Shown here: one piece after another, positions 55,109-63,150 of the stretch
Layout: each line of letters starts with the position of its first letter
How positions within the stretch are numbered: the first letter of the stretch is position 1
Assembly (NCBI GenBank): GCA_947374225.1
Contig: CANCAY010000003.1
Location: 107,348 to 171,347, forward strand
Length of the DNA stretch: 64,000 nt
Source: Chitinophagaceae bacterium
GTDB lineage: Bacteria > Bacteroidota > Bacteroidia > Chitinophagales > Chitinophagaceae
Reading direction: 5' to 3'
The notes under the pieces: generated by a model
Databases searched by the model: none
Seen by the model: only the letters and a program-made list of their open reading frames with translations
What the model was told of the DNA's origin: nothing
Translations under genes and position numbers: made by a program

Positions 55109-56137
55109 TTATTGGTTCAAAAGCAAAGCGGCATTCAAAATTGGATCTACTTTTTCTGCATCTATAGGAACAATGGTTCGGTCCTTTTCGTACCATTTAT
55201 CATAGTACTTTAATAAAATACTAAAGGCGGCACTAATTTCCTTTTCTAAAATATGATTAATGGCATTTTTTGTTTCTAAGCCACCAAGTCTTTTTTGAAT
55301 TCGATAAGTGGCTGCCATTAAATTTTCTGCACTAAATTTTCCATAACCAGCAACAATAAATGCTAATCTTGATTCAAACGGAATTTTAATAAAATAACAT
55401 TTACTAGCACGTAATAATTTAAAGAAGGGTGTTGGTAACATAACCAATCCAATTCTTTGACTTTCGTCTTCTATCCAAATGGTGGAATGTAATAAAGAGA
55501 CTGCATATAATTCGGTTGCTAAAACATTTTCAAACATTTCTTGTGAAGGTTGTTCAGCTTGACCAAGTGCTCCAAATGCAGAACCTTTATGATGCGCCAA
55601 ACCTTCCAAGTCTATTACCGGTTGCTTTTGTTTTTTAAGCTCGAGCAATATTTCTGTTTTGCCAGATCCAGTGTATCCACCCAACACTTTTAATTCATAG
55701 GGTTTTTCAAACTGTGCTAAAACCCAGTTCCTATAAGCTTTATAGCCGCCCGCTAATTGGCAAACTTGAAATCCATATAAATCTAATAACCAACAAACAG
55801 CAGCACTACGCATACCGCCTCTCCAACAGTGTACATAAATAATTGGTTTGTTTTTTTCATTATGTTTTTGAAAATCTTTTACCCAAGCTTCCACTGTTTC
55901 AATCATGTTTAGCATCTTATTTCCAAAAATTGGAAACCCTGCTTTAATGGCATCTTCTCTACTTTTTTGTTTGTAAGTAGTACCTATTAAAACGCGCTCT
56001 TCATTATTAAACAAAGGAAGTGAAAATGCATTTTTGATATGTGCATGTTCAAATTCGGCAGGACTTCTTACGTCAATTACAATACCTAAAGGTGCTGCAT
56101 TAATAAAGTCATTGATCTCGATTTTTTGAATAGCCAT
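55109..56137 (-). CDS. mnmH: tRNA 2-selenouridine synthase
   Basis: The 342-aa product has an N-terminal rhodanese domain with active-site Cys in VHCWRGGMRSAAVCWL (near 105) and a P-loop domain with VLGGYTGSGKTEILLEL near 155. It converts 2-thiouridine-34 to 2-selenouridine using selenophosphate. selD is not in the window. It overlaps the upstream glycosyltransferase gene by 1 nt. Confidence 0.94.
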   Translation of the reverse strand: MAIQKIEINDFINAAPLGIVIDVRSPAEFEHAHIKNAFSLPLFNNEERVLIGTTYKQKSREDAIKAGFPIFGNKMLNMIETVEAWVKDFQKHNEKNKPIIYVHCWRGGMRSAAVCWLLDLYGFQVCQLAGGYKAYRNWVLAQFEKPYELKVLGGYTGSGKTEILLELKKQKQPVIDLEGLAHHKGSAFGALGQAEQPSQEMFENVLATELYAVSLLHSTIWIEDESQRIGLVMLPTPFFKLLRASKCYFIKIPFESRLAFIVAGYGKFSAENLMAATYRIQKRLGGLETKNAINHILEKEISAAFSILLKYYDKWYEKDRTIVPIDAEKVDPILNAALLLNQ

Positions 56138-57237
56138 TACGACAAAGTTAACTGCTTTAATTGGCTTGCAAGCAATTCACAACTAATTTCAGAAAAAGGA
56201 GGATTGCTGTAATTAAATTGCCTTGCCATTTGTAATGCAGTAGATAAATTAAATTCATGTTGAGCAATACAAATAGCCCAGCCTTTTTCCTGCCAATATT
56301 TTCCTAGATACTCTTGTTCGGTTTGACCTGGTGTTGGAATAATTATTAATTTTTTCTCAAACGGAATTAGTTCCATCAAACTGGTATAACCACCTCGGCA
56401 AATAATGTATTCAGCATTGGCAATTTGCTTTGCTAAAGCTGCACCCGATAAATGATGATATAGCGTTCCGGTCTCGGTTGCTTTATGATACTGCTCATTT
56501 TTAGGCAAGCCAGCTACTACCACAAAGGGCTGCGCTTGTGTATTGCCCGCTTCCCATAAAAGCTGCTCTAAAATGGTTCTTTGAGGTTCTGGGCCCGATA
56601 CGATTCCTAAAAAAAGAAGGGGTACGGCGTTAATGTCAATGGTTTGGTTGCGAACAGCACTGTGTAATCTAGACAAGCATCCCATATACCAAAGGGGAAT
56701 GGTTGGTTGCGAAACCGGATTGCCTAGTTTTCCGGATAGGTTATTGGGCCCTTCCATATCAGGTACCCAACAAGCGTCAAAGCGTTTCATCCATGCATAT
56801 TGTAATTTTTGAAACCAATTACTTGCCCAACCAAAAGGCATAATCATATACAATTGATGTGTTATAAAAACACTAGGCACTTTTTTATGATAAAAACCAA
56901 CACGGTTGTCTGCAATGATTAAATCAAAATGATAACGGTCCTGCATTTTTTTAAGCCACCAATATTCATTTATAATGCTCCATAAAACCTTGGGAGCTTG
57001 TAAAAAAATATTTGCAAAAAATAGGCTTCTATTTTTAGTATATCGAACATGGTATCCACGCAGCGCTAAAAAATGAGCGTCGGGAAAAGCTTCTTTTAAT
57101 ATGACTTCATGATGTCCTTCTGTGGCAATATAAACGGTATGTCCCAACTCCTTTAATGCATGAATAATGGGAATGCATCTTGTGGCATGTCCCAATCCCC
57201 AATCCAGAGGCGATATACATATTGAAAGCGGCTTCAT
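56137..57237 (-). CDS. Glycosyltransferase-like protein (GT28/MurG-type fold)
   Basis: The 366-aa product starts MKPLSICISPLDWGLGHATRC, a GT-B N-terminal loop with G-L-G-H. The C-terminal nucleotide-binding half has AEYIICRGGYTSLMELIPFEKKLIIIPTPGQTEQEYLG (in parts). Catalytic specificity is unknown. It stands just upstream of mnmH with overlapping stop and start codons, so translation is likely coupled. Confidence 0.82.
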   Translation of the reverse strand: MKPLSICISPLDWGLGHATRCIPIIHALKELGHTVYIATEGHHEVILKEAFPDAHFLALRGYHVRYTKNRSLFFANIFLQAPKVLWSIINEYWWLKKMQDRYHFDLIIADNRVGFYHKKVPSVFITHQLYMIMPFGWASNWFQKLQYAWMKRFDACWVPDMEGPNNLSGKLGNPVSQPTIPLWYMGCLSRLHSAVRNQTIDINAVPLLFLGIVSGPEPQRTILEQLLWEAGNTQAQPFVVVAGLPKNEQYHKATETGTLYHHLSGAALAKQIANAEYIICRGGYTSLMELIPFEKKLIIIPTPGQTEQEYLGKYWQEKGWAICIAQHEFNLSTALQMARQFNYSNPPFSEISCELLASQLKQLTLS

Positions 57238-57276
57238 GAAACCTAAATTTAGTCAATTATTGCCTGTATAAAACAC

Positions 57277-57284
57277 TAAATTTG
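57277..57284 (+). promoter_or_regulatory. -7 box for the DUF5690 gene
   Basis: TAAATTTG lies 16 nt before the ATG; a TTG 14 nt upstream could be the -33 element. Confidence 0.45.
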
Positions 57285-57300
57285 TTTCAAACGAATAAAC

Positions 57301-58563
57301 ATGCCATTCTTGTCAAAAGATAAAACGATAGCACTATACGCAGCACTGGTTTCCTTTGGAACTTATGTATTTATTTTTGGTTTTAGAAAATCGTTTACGG
57401 TATGCACTTTTGATGGTTTAACATTTGGCCCCATTGCTTATAAAACAGCATTAGTGATAAGTCAAATGTTAGGTTATTTATTAGCCAAATTTTATGGTAT
57501 TCGTTTTATTTCAGGAATGCAAAAAACCAATAGATATAAAACTATATTTTTATTAACGGGGATTGCATGGGCGGCTTGGTTATTATTTGCATTGATTCCC
57601 GCACCTTATAATGTGGTCTTTTTATTTTTAAATGGTTTTCCATTGGGTATGTTATGGGGGGTTGTGTTCTCTTATGTAGAAGGTAGGCGTAGCACGGATT
57701 TCATAGGAGCAGCATTGGCAGTAAGTTTTATTTTTTCTGCGGGTTGGGTGAAGTCTGTTGGAGGATGGTTATTACTTAATTTTCATATTACAGAATTTTG
57801 GGTTCCATTTTGCACTGGCTTGGTTTTTGCAATTCCACTTATGATATGTGTATATGGATTAGAAAAAGTGCCACCCCCTTCGGCGGAGGATGAACTGCTC
57901 AGAACCACGCGTGTTCCAATGACTTCTTCTGATAGAAAAAGTTTATTAAAACAATATTTACCTGGCGTAATTGCATTTGTTGCTATTTATTTATTTGCAA
58001 CTATTTTTAGGGATATTCGAGATAATTTTTCTGCAGACATGTGGAAGGAAATGGGCTATGCGTCTAGGCCTTCAGTTTTTACAGAAACAGAAACGCCCAT
58101 CACTATTTTTATTTTAATATTAATGGGGGCCGTGGTAGCTATTAAAAATAGTTTTAAAGCACTCATGGTGGCGCATGTGTTTATTTTGTTTGGATTTATT
58201 ATTGCAGGACTGTCAACTTATTTTTTCACACATGGCAAACTAGACCCTTTTTGGTGGATGCTATTTGTGGGACTGGGTTTATACTTGGTATACATCCCCT
58301 TTAATTCTATCTTTTTTGATAGACTGATTGCCGCGTTTTCTATGAAAGGGAATGTTGGATTCTTTATTTATGTAGCAGACTCGGTGGGATATGTAGGAAG
58401 CGTAAGCGTAATGCTGGTAAAAGAAGGAATGACGTTGAAAATACAATGGACACAATTTTTCTCACAAAGCGTAATGATACTTTCTTTTGTGGGCATTTTT
58501 ATAACACTCTATTCCATTTATTATTTCTTATCAAAATCAAGAACCACTCCGTTGATGCAATAA
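57301..58563 (+). CDS. DUF5690 family MFS-like membrane protein
   Basis: The 420-aa product has about 12 hydrophobic helices. [39 protein letters not shown] (in parts), [18 protein letters not shown] and [14 protein letters not shown] are DUF5690 blocks. The family looks like a major-facilitator relative and has no known cargo. Its last 43 bp overlap the convergent msrB gene. Confidence 0.88.
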   Translation: MPFLSKDKTIALYAALVSFGTYVFIFGFRKSFTVCTFDGLTFGPIAYKTALVISQMLGYLLAKFYGIRFISGMQKTNRYKTIFLLTGIAWAAWLLFALIPAPYNVVFLFLNGFPLGMLWGVVFSYVEGRRSTDFIGAALAVSFIFSAGWVKSVGGWLLLNFHITEFWVPFCTGLVFAIPLMICVYGLEKVPPPSAEDELLRTTRVPMTSSDRKSLLKQYLPGVIAFVAIYLFATIFRDIRDNFSADMWKEMGYASRPSVFTETETPITIFILILMGAVVAIKNSFKALMVAHVFILFGFIIAGLSTYFFTHGKLDPFWWMLFVGLGLYLVYIPFNSIFFDRLIAAFSMKGNVGFFIYVADSVGYVGSVSVMLVKEGMTLKIQWTQFFSQSVMILSFVGIFITLYSIYYFLSKSRTTPLMQ

Positions 58564-59033
58564 CGCAATCCTGTTGGAGGAGGACCGTCTTCAAAAATAT
58601 GTCCTAAATGTGCCTTGCATTTTCCGCATTGCACTTCTGTTCTGTTCATTCCATGCGTATTGTCTGGTGTATAAATTACGGCAGCCTTAGATATAGGCTC
58701 ATAAAAACTAGGCCATCCGCAACCACTATCAAACTTGGTATCACTTTTAAAAAGCGCGTTGCCACAGGCAGCACAATGGTAGGTTCCAATTTCCTTGGAC
58801 GTTTCATAGATACTGGTAAATGGACGTTCTGTACCCTTCTCTCTAGCAATGGCATATACTTCGGGCGACAAGATCTGTTTCCAAACACTATCGGGAACTA
58901 CCACTTTGTCTTGTTGGCTTTTAGAATAGTAAGGGTTGTTCTTGTTTGGCATAGTATGATTTTTGTCAGGCTTGGGGCCTTGTGCGCAAGCGAATTGGCT
59001 AATGCTAATAAGGAGAAACAGTAGTTTGTACAT
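58521..59033 (-). CDS. msrB: Peptide-methionine (R)-S-oxide reductase, exported
   Basis: The 170-aa product begins with a signal, [16 protein letters not shown], whose end could be a lipobox, so it may be a lipoprotein. Zinc-binding CxxC pairs are YHCAACG and [11 protein letters not shown]. The catalytic [11 protein letters not shown] carries the nucleophilic Cys near the end. It repairs oxidised methionine in the periplasm or outer membrane. Confidence 0.93.
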   Translation of the reverse strand: MYKLLFLLISISQFACAQGPKPDKNHTMPNKNNPYYSKSQQDKVVVPDSVWKQILSPEVYAIAREKGTERPFTSIYETSKEIGTYHCAACGNALFKSDTKFDSGCGWPSFYEPISKAAVIYTPDNTHGMNRTEVQCGKCKAHLGHIFEDGPPPTGLRYCINGVVLDFDKK

Positions 59034-59125
59034 AATGTGAGGTCTCTTGTAAAAATACTAACAAGTATTCTAATATTTTGTTTAGATTTTTAAAAATCTC
59101 ATGTCTATAATTTAGGGTAGATGCT

Positions 59126-59133
59126 TATCTTTG
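59126..59133 (+). promoter_or_regulatory. Bacteroidota -7 box for adk
   Basis: TATCTTTG lies 21 nt before ATG 59155 and overlaps an in-frame upstream TTG (59131-59133), which supports the shorter start. Confidence 0.45.
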
Positions 59134-59154
59134 AATGCACTCCAAATCTATACT

Positions 59155-59730
59155 ATGTTCAATTTAATCTTATTTGGTCCTCCAGGTAGCGGAAAAGGTA
59201 CTCAAAGTGAAAACATTATTGCTGCTTATGGCTTGCAACACTTGTCTACCGGGAATCTTTTAAGAGAAGAAATTGGAAATTCGACACCATTAGGAATAGA
59301 AGCAAAGCGTTTAATGGATCAAGGACAATTAGTGCCAGACGAAGTAGTGATTGGTATGGTGCGTAATTTTATGGAAGCTCGCCCGGCAGCGAAAGGATTT
59401 TTATTTGACGGCTTTCCTAGAACCACAGCACAATGTGTAGCCTTGGATGCATTATTAATAGAGAACGGAAACGAAATCAATATAGTTTTGGCATTAGAAG
59501 TAAGCGAAACGGAATTGGTTAAAAGATTATTGGGTCGCGGCCTAACTTCAGGCAGAAGCGATGATACCAATGAGACCATTATTCGTGCTAGAATTAAAGA
59601 GTATCACGATAAAACTACCGCTGTTGCAACTTATTACGATCAGTTTAATAAAGTAGTACATGTTAAAGGCGAAGGAACGGTAGAAACCATCTATGCCGAT
59701 TTAAAGCAAGAGATAGACCACAGAATTTAA
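59155..59730 (+). CDS. adk: Adenylate kinase
   Basis: The product is 191 aa from ATG 59155 (MFNLILFGPPGSGKGTQSENI). Motifs are the P-loop GPPGSGKGTQ, STGNLLREEI, FLFDGFPRTTAQC and the short LID RLLGRGLTSGRSDDTNE with no zinc cysteines. The short LID form is normal in this phylum. It balances adenine nucleotides. Confidence 0.97.
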   Translation: MFNLILFGPPGSGKGTQSENIIAAYGLQHLSTGNLLREEIGNSTPLGIEAKRLMDQGQLVPDEVVIGMVRNFMEARPAAKGFLFDGFPRTTAQCVALDALLIENGNEINIVLALEVSETELVKRLLGRGLTSGRSDDTNETIIRARIKEYHDKTTAVATYYDQFNKVVHVKGEGTVETIYADLKQEIDHRI

Positions 59731-59960
59731 AAGTCCATTAGCAAAGATTCATTCAAATTGGTTCTAGTATAATGTATAGTCAACGAAAAACATATTTATA
59801 ATATTTTACATAGATAATAACCTATATATAAATAAAATAATATATATTTGTTCTGATAAACAGTAATTTATTGAGCCAGTTTGAGTAAACTATTCCCTCT
59901 AATTTTTGTCAAATAAGTATTCGGCTTTTACTGTAATAATTTTTTCAGTTTTGCTTGTAT
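59731..59960. other. AT-rich intergenic region before the PgsA-PgpA fusion
   Basis: The 230 bp between adk and the fusion gene hold no gene that I see. A TATATTTG box at 59843-59850 could be a -7 element for the downstream pair, leaving a leader of about 110 nt. No clear hairpin is visible. Confidence 0.35.
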
Positions 59961-60944
59961 ATGAATAGACTCATAATAAATAGTATTACGTTTTCCAGGC
60001 TCTTGTTATTGCCACTCCTCTATTTGTACCCTACGCCATTTTTTCTTTTTATAGCTGCAAGCTGGTGTGGCCTATCTGATTTTTTAGATGGCTATTTAGC
60101 AAAACGTTTAAAAAGCAATAGCACTTTTGGTATTAAGCTGGATCAAATAGCAGACAAGATTGTCGCGCTTTATTTTTTTATCGAATTATTTACAAGAGGT
60201 CAAATAGCAATTTGGTTTATAATATTATTTTTTCTACGCGAGGGGCTTATTTTAATTGGAAGAAGTATTGGTTTAAATATATCCGCTTCAAATATCTGGG
60301 GAAAAGTAAAAACGGTATTGGTTTATGTTTTAATTGCAGCATTATACGGAAATAATTACTTTCATTTTTTTACAATGATAGAAGCAAAATGGATAAGTAT
60401 ACTATTTCAAATTGGAATACTAGCAATCAGTTTTTATTCGTATTATATTTCTATACTAGCAATAATTAGAACAAAAATATATCAAGCGTTTTCAAAAGTA
60501 TTGGGCTCTAGTTTTTACACTGCTTATATTTTTAAATGGATGCCAGGAACTTCTAGTTCCCTGTTTGTATTTCCCTTGTTTTTTTATTTTCAGCATATTG
60601 AATATGGAATTAAAATAGCCATTACTGGATTTTTAATACTTATCCATTATTTAATCTATCCGGTTTTTAGCCAACAGGTACAGAAAGAAGATCCAGGTGA
60701 ATATACATTGGACGAGACAATTGCAATTGCATTTTGTTGGTTTATGCCATACCATAGTGTACAAATTTGGCTTCTATGTTTTATACTATTTCGTTTTTTT
60801 GATATTGTGAAGCCCTTTGGTATTAAGGCTTTCGAGAAAACCCCTAATTTTGGAAAAGCCACACGAGTATTAGGAGACGACCTTATTGCTATTTTTTATA
60901 CCATAATAATGATCTATGCCATTGAACTTTTTGTCGCAATCTAA
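59961..60944 (+). CDS. PgsA-PgpA fusion: phosphatidylglycerophosphate synthase and phosphatase in one protein
   Basis: The product is 327 aa from ATG 59961. Residues 1-170 are a CDP-alcohol phosphatidyltransferase with the metal motif D40-x2-D43-G44-x2-A-K48-x8-G57-x3-D61-x3-D65; the usual Arg of A-R is Lys, followed by Arg. Residues 181-327 match phosphatidylglycerophosphatase A: FKWMPGTSSSLFVFPLFF (like PGTxGSL in PgpA), DPGEYTLDETIAI, FILFRFFDIVKPFGIKAF and VLGDDLIAIFYT. Both sets of catalytic acids are kept. It would turn CDP-diacylglycerol and glycerol-3-phosphate into phosphatidylglycerol. The stop overlaps the next gene by 29 nt. Confidence 0.88.
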   Translation: MNRLIINSITFSRLLLLPLLYLYPTPFFLFIAASWCGLSDFLDGYLAKRLKSNSTFGIKLDQIADKIVALYFFIELFTRGQIAIWFIILFFLREGLILIGRSIGLNISASNIWGKVKTVLVYVLIAALYGNNYFHFFTMIEAKWISILFQIGILAISFYSYYISILAIIRTKIYQAFSKVLGSSFYTAYIFKWMPGTSSSLFVFPLFFYFQHIEYGIKIAITGFLILIHYLIYPVFSQQVQKEDPGEYTLDETIAIAFCWFMPYHSVQIWLLCFILFRFFDIVKPFGIKAFEKTPNFGKATRVLGDDLIAIFYTIIMIYAIELFVAI

Positions 60945-62313
60945 GCAATATATAAAAGGATTAATTCCTATTTTAATAATCAATGCGTTTGGATTGGTGG
61001 GTTTATATTTATTTATGCCAAGGCCATTATTTTATTTAGAATATTTATTGGTTTTATTGGCGCTGATCGTATTTAAAAAATATTGGCCATCCTTTGTTTT
61101 ATTTATACTGATATTCGTTTTTGATTTATTCAGTATATTTTCTAGTTTGTTTTTATTTCAACTAGACGAGTTTTTCTCTAGTTTGTCTTTTATTAAATTT
61201 TATCATTTTTCATTTCAGCAAATTCTTATCGGGGTGGTGTTTTTTTCCTATTTGTTTTTGATAGGATATGTATTAAAGTGGAGTCATAAAATAGTTCAAC
61301 AGAATAAAAAGACATTTATTAAAGTATTAGTGATATTCTATTTTATAATGGGAAGCTTGGATATGTTAAGCGGCTCTAATAAGTTAACGGAAGGCTTTAT
61401 AAAACAGGACTTTTCAAAAAAGAATATTGCAGCGTCTTTAATGAATGATTATTTTAAAACCTTTTCGGATCTAGGCAACAGCAAAGTGGAGACATTGAAA
61501 GACAGTTCTATGGGTTTTAAAGCTTTCTTAAAAGACACAACTGGAAATCAATTGTTAATTGTGGTGGAGTCTTGGGGAGAATTAAAAGACGCGAAATTGC
61601 AACAAGGTTTGGCGTCCTGGATTGCTAAGAAATTTGAAGTCAAGGGATATCGTGTGAGTACAGGTGATTCCAAATATTATGGTTCTACCACCGCCTCCGG
61701 CTTGAGAGAAATGACCAATACCAAGGGAGAGTATAGTTACTATTTAAATCATAAGTCGGCAGTTACACCGTTTAAATCCATTTTTGATGTAAAACACAAC
61801 CAGGGCTATGAAACCTTTGGCTTTCATCCATTTACAGGGCGCATGTTTTCAAGATCTGTATGGTGGAAAAATCTAGGCATTCAAAATTTATATTTTAGGG
61901 ACCAATATTTATTTGAAAACATTTCAAAAGTAAATGAAGTTGCAGGGGAAGCGCATTTCCCGTCTGTTAAAGACGAAAAGTTTTTTGATTATCTATTAGA
62001 CAAAACCAAGACTACGCCCAAGAAGTTTGTTTACTTTTTAACAGTTAATTCGCATTTACCTTATAATACAATTGGCAAAGACAATAGCCCAACAGCGCAA
62101 TTTGATATTTCAAAAATGGCTATTTCAGACCATGCAAAGTACCAACTAATTCATATTAAAAATCTGTTGGAATACTTCTCACAAAAAATTGAATCCAAGG
62201 ATTGGAATAAAATATTAATAGTAGGAGACCATATACCTCCATTTCCAACCCTGCAGGATCGAGGCTTTTATGTAGACGGAAAAGTTCCTTATCTATTGAT
62301 CACCAAGAATTAG
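60916..62313 (+). CDS. LtaS-like sulfatase-superfamily membrane enzyme, possibly a phosphoglycerol transferase
   Basis: The 465-aa product has about five N-terminal membrane helices (residues 12-150) and an extracytoplasmic alkaline phosphatase/sulfatase-like domain. Metal and nucleophile positions resembling LtaS/OpgB are E218 in LLIVVESWGEL, T258 or T259 in YYGSTTASGLRE, FLTVNSHLPYN near 375-384 and VGDHIPPF. The likely reaction is transfer of a phosphoglycerol or similar head group, or its hydrolysis. It overlaps the PgsA-PgpA gene by 29 nt, so translation is coupled and phosphatidylglycerol is a natural candidate donor. Confidence 0.78.
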   Translation: MPLNFLSQSKQYIKGLIPILIINAFGLVGLYLFMPRPLFYLEYLLVLLALIVFKKYWPSFVLFILIFVFDLFSIFSSLFLFQLDEFFSSLSFIKFYHFSFQQILIGVVFFSYLFLIGYVLKWSHKIVQQNKKTFIKVLVIFYFIMGSLDMLSGSNKLTEGFIKQDFSKKNIAASLMNDYFKTFSDLGNSKVETLKDSSMGFKAFLKDTTGNQLLIVVESWGELKDAKLQQGLASWIAKKFEVKGYRVSTGDSKYYGSTTASGLREMTNTKGEYSYYLNHKSAVTPFKSIFDVKHNQGYETFGFHPFTGRMFSRSVWWKNLGIQNLYFRDQYLFENISKVNEVAGEAHFPSVKDEKFFDYLLDKTKTTPKKFVYFLTVNSHLPYNTIGKDNSPTAQFDISKMAISDHAKYQLIHIKNLLEYFSQKIESKDWNKILIVGDHIPPFPTLQDRGFYVDGKVPYLLITKN

Positions 62314-63065
62314 ATATTTAATCCACCACAAGCGCTAATTACTTGACCAGTAATATAACTACTCAAGTCGCTTGCTAAGAACAAAGTGGTGTTTGCAATT
62401 TCTTCTGCCTTGCCAAAACGCCCTAAAGGAATTTTGTCTAAGAATGCTTTGCCGGCCTCCCCTTCGTTTAAATAGTGAGTCATATCGGTTTCTACGAATC
62501 CTGGTGCAATGGCGTTACATCTAATATTACGGCTACCAATTTCCAAAGCAATTGATTTTGTAAAACCAATAATACCCGCTTTGCTTGCAGCATAACTACT
62601 TTGACCCGCATTGCCACGAATGCCAATAATAGAACTCATATTAATGATACTGCCAGCTCTTGCTTTCATCATAGGGCGAATCACTTGCTTAGTCATGTTA
62701 AAAACACTCTTAAGATTCGTGTCCATTACCACATCCCATTGTTCAGGGGTCATGCGCAATAATAAATTGTCTTTAGAAATACCAGCATTGTTAACGCAAA
62801 TATCAATAGCACCAAATTCTTCCATCACATTATTTACGAAAAGTTCACAAGCGGTATAGTCCGCTGCATTTGCTTTATAAGCCTTTGCTCTAACACCTAA
62901 TTTTTCAATTTCAGCCACCAAGCTATCTGCTTTTTCAGCACTGCTATCACTTACATAAGTGAAGGCAATATGACTTCCTTGTTCTGCTAATTTTAATGCA
63001 ATAGCTGCGCCAATTCCTCTTGCCGCGCCAGTTACTATAGATACTTTACCTGCTAATAATTTCAT
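62310..63065 (-). CDS. fabG: 3-oxoacyl-ACP reductase
   Basis: The 251-aa short-chain dehydrogenase has the NADP-binding VTGAARGIGAAIAL, NNAGISKDNLLLRM, the catalytic Ser (INMSSIIG), Tyr and Lys (SSYAASKAGIIGFTKS), and IAPGFVETDM. The length and RMTPEQWDVVMDTNLKSVFN block fit FabG of fatty acid synthesis. It overlaps the LtaS-like stop by 4 bp on the opposite strand. Confidence 0.9.
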   Translation of the reverse strand: MKLLAGKVSIVTGAARGIGAAIALKLAEQGSHIAFTYVSDSSAEKADSLVAEIEKLGVRAKAYKANAADYTACELFVNNVMEEFGAIDICVNNAGISKDNLLLRMTPEQWDVVMDTNLKSVFNMTKQVIRPMMKARAGSIINMSSIIGIRGNAGQSSYAASKAGIIGFTKSIALEIGSRNIRCNAIAPGFVETDMTHYLNEGEAGKAFLDKIPLGRFGKAEEIANTTLFLASDLSSYITGQVISACGGLNI

Positions 63066-63120
63066 TACTTTCTATTTTTAATAAACCAATAAGTATGCAT
63101 TAACACAATGCTAATATTTA

Positions 63121-63150
63121 CAAATATAACAGGATTATTTCTGTTGTAAA
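63121..63150 (-). promoter_or_regulatory. Promoter of fabG
   Basis: TTTAC, an 18-nt spacer and TATATTTG on the minus strand resemble the -33/-7 pair, about 56 nt before the fabG start. It lies within the 3' end of the GH3 gene. Confidence 0.45.
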
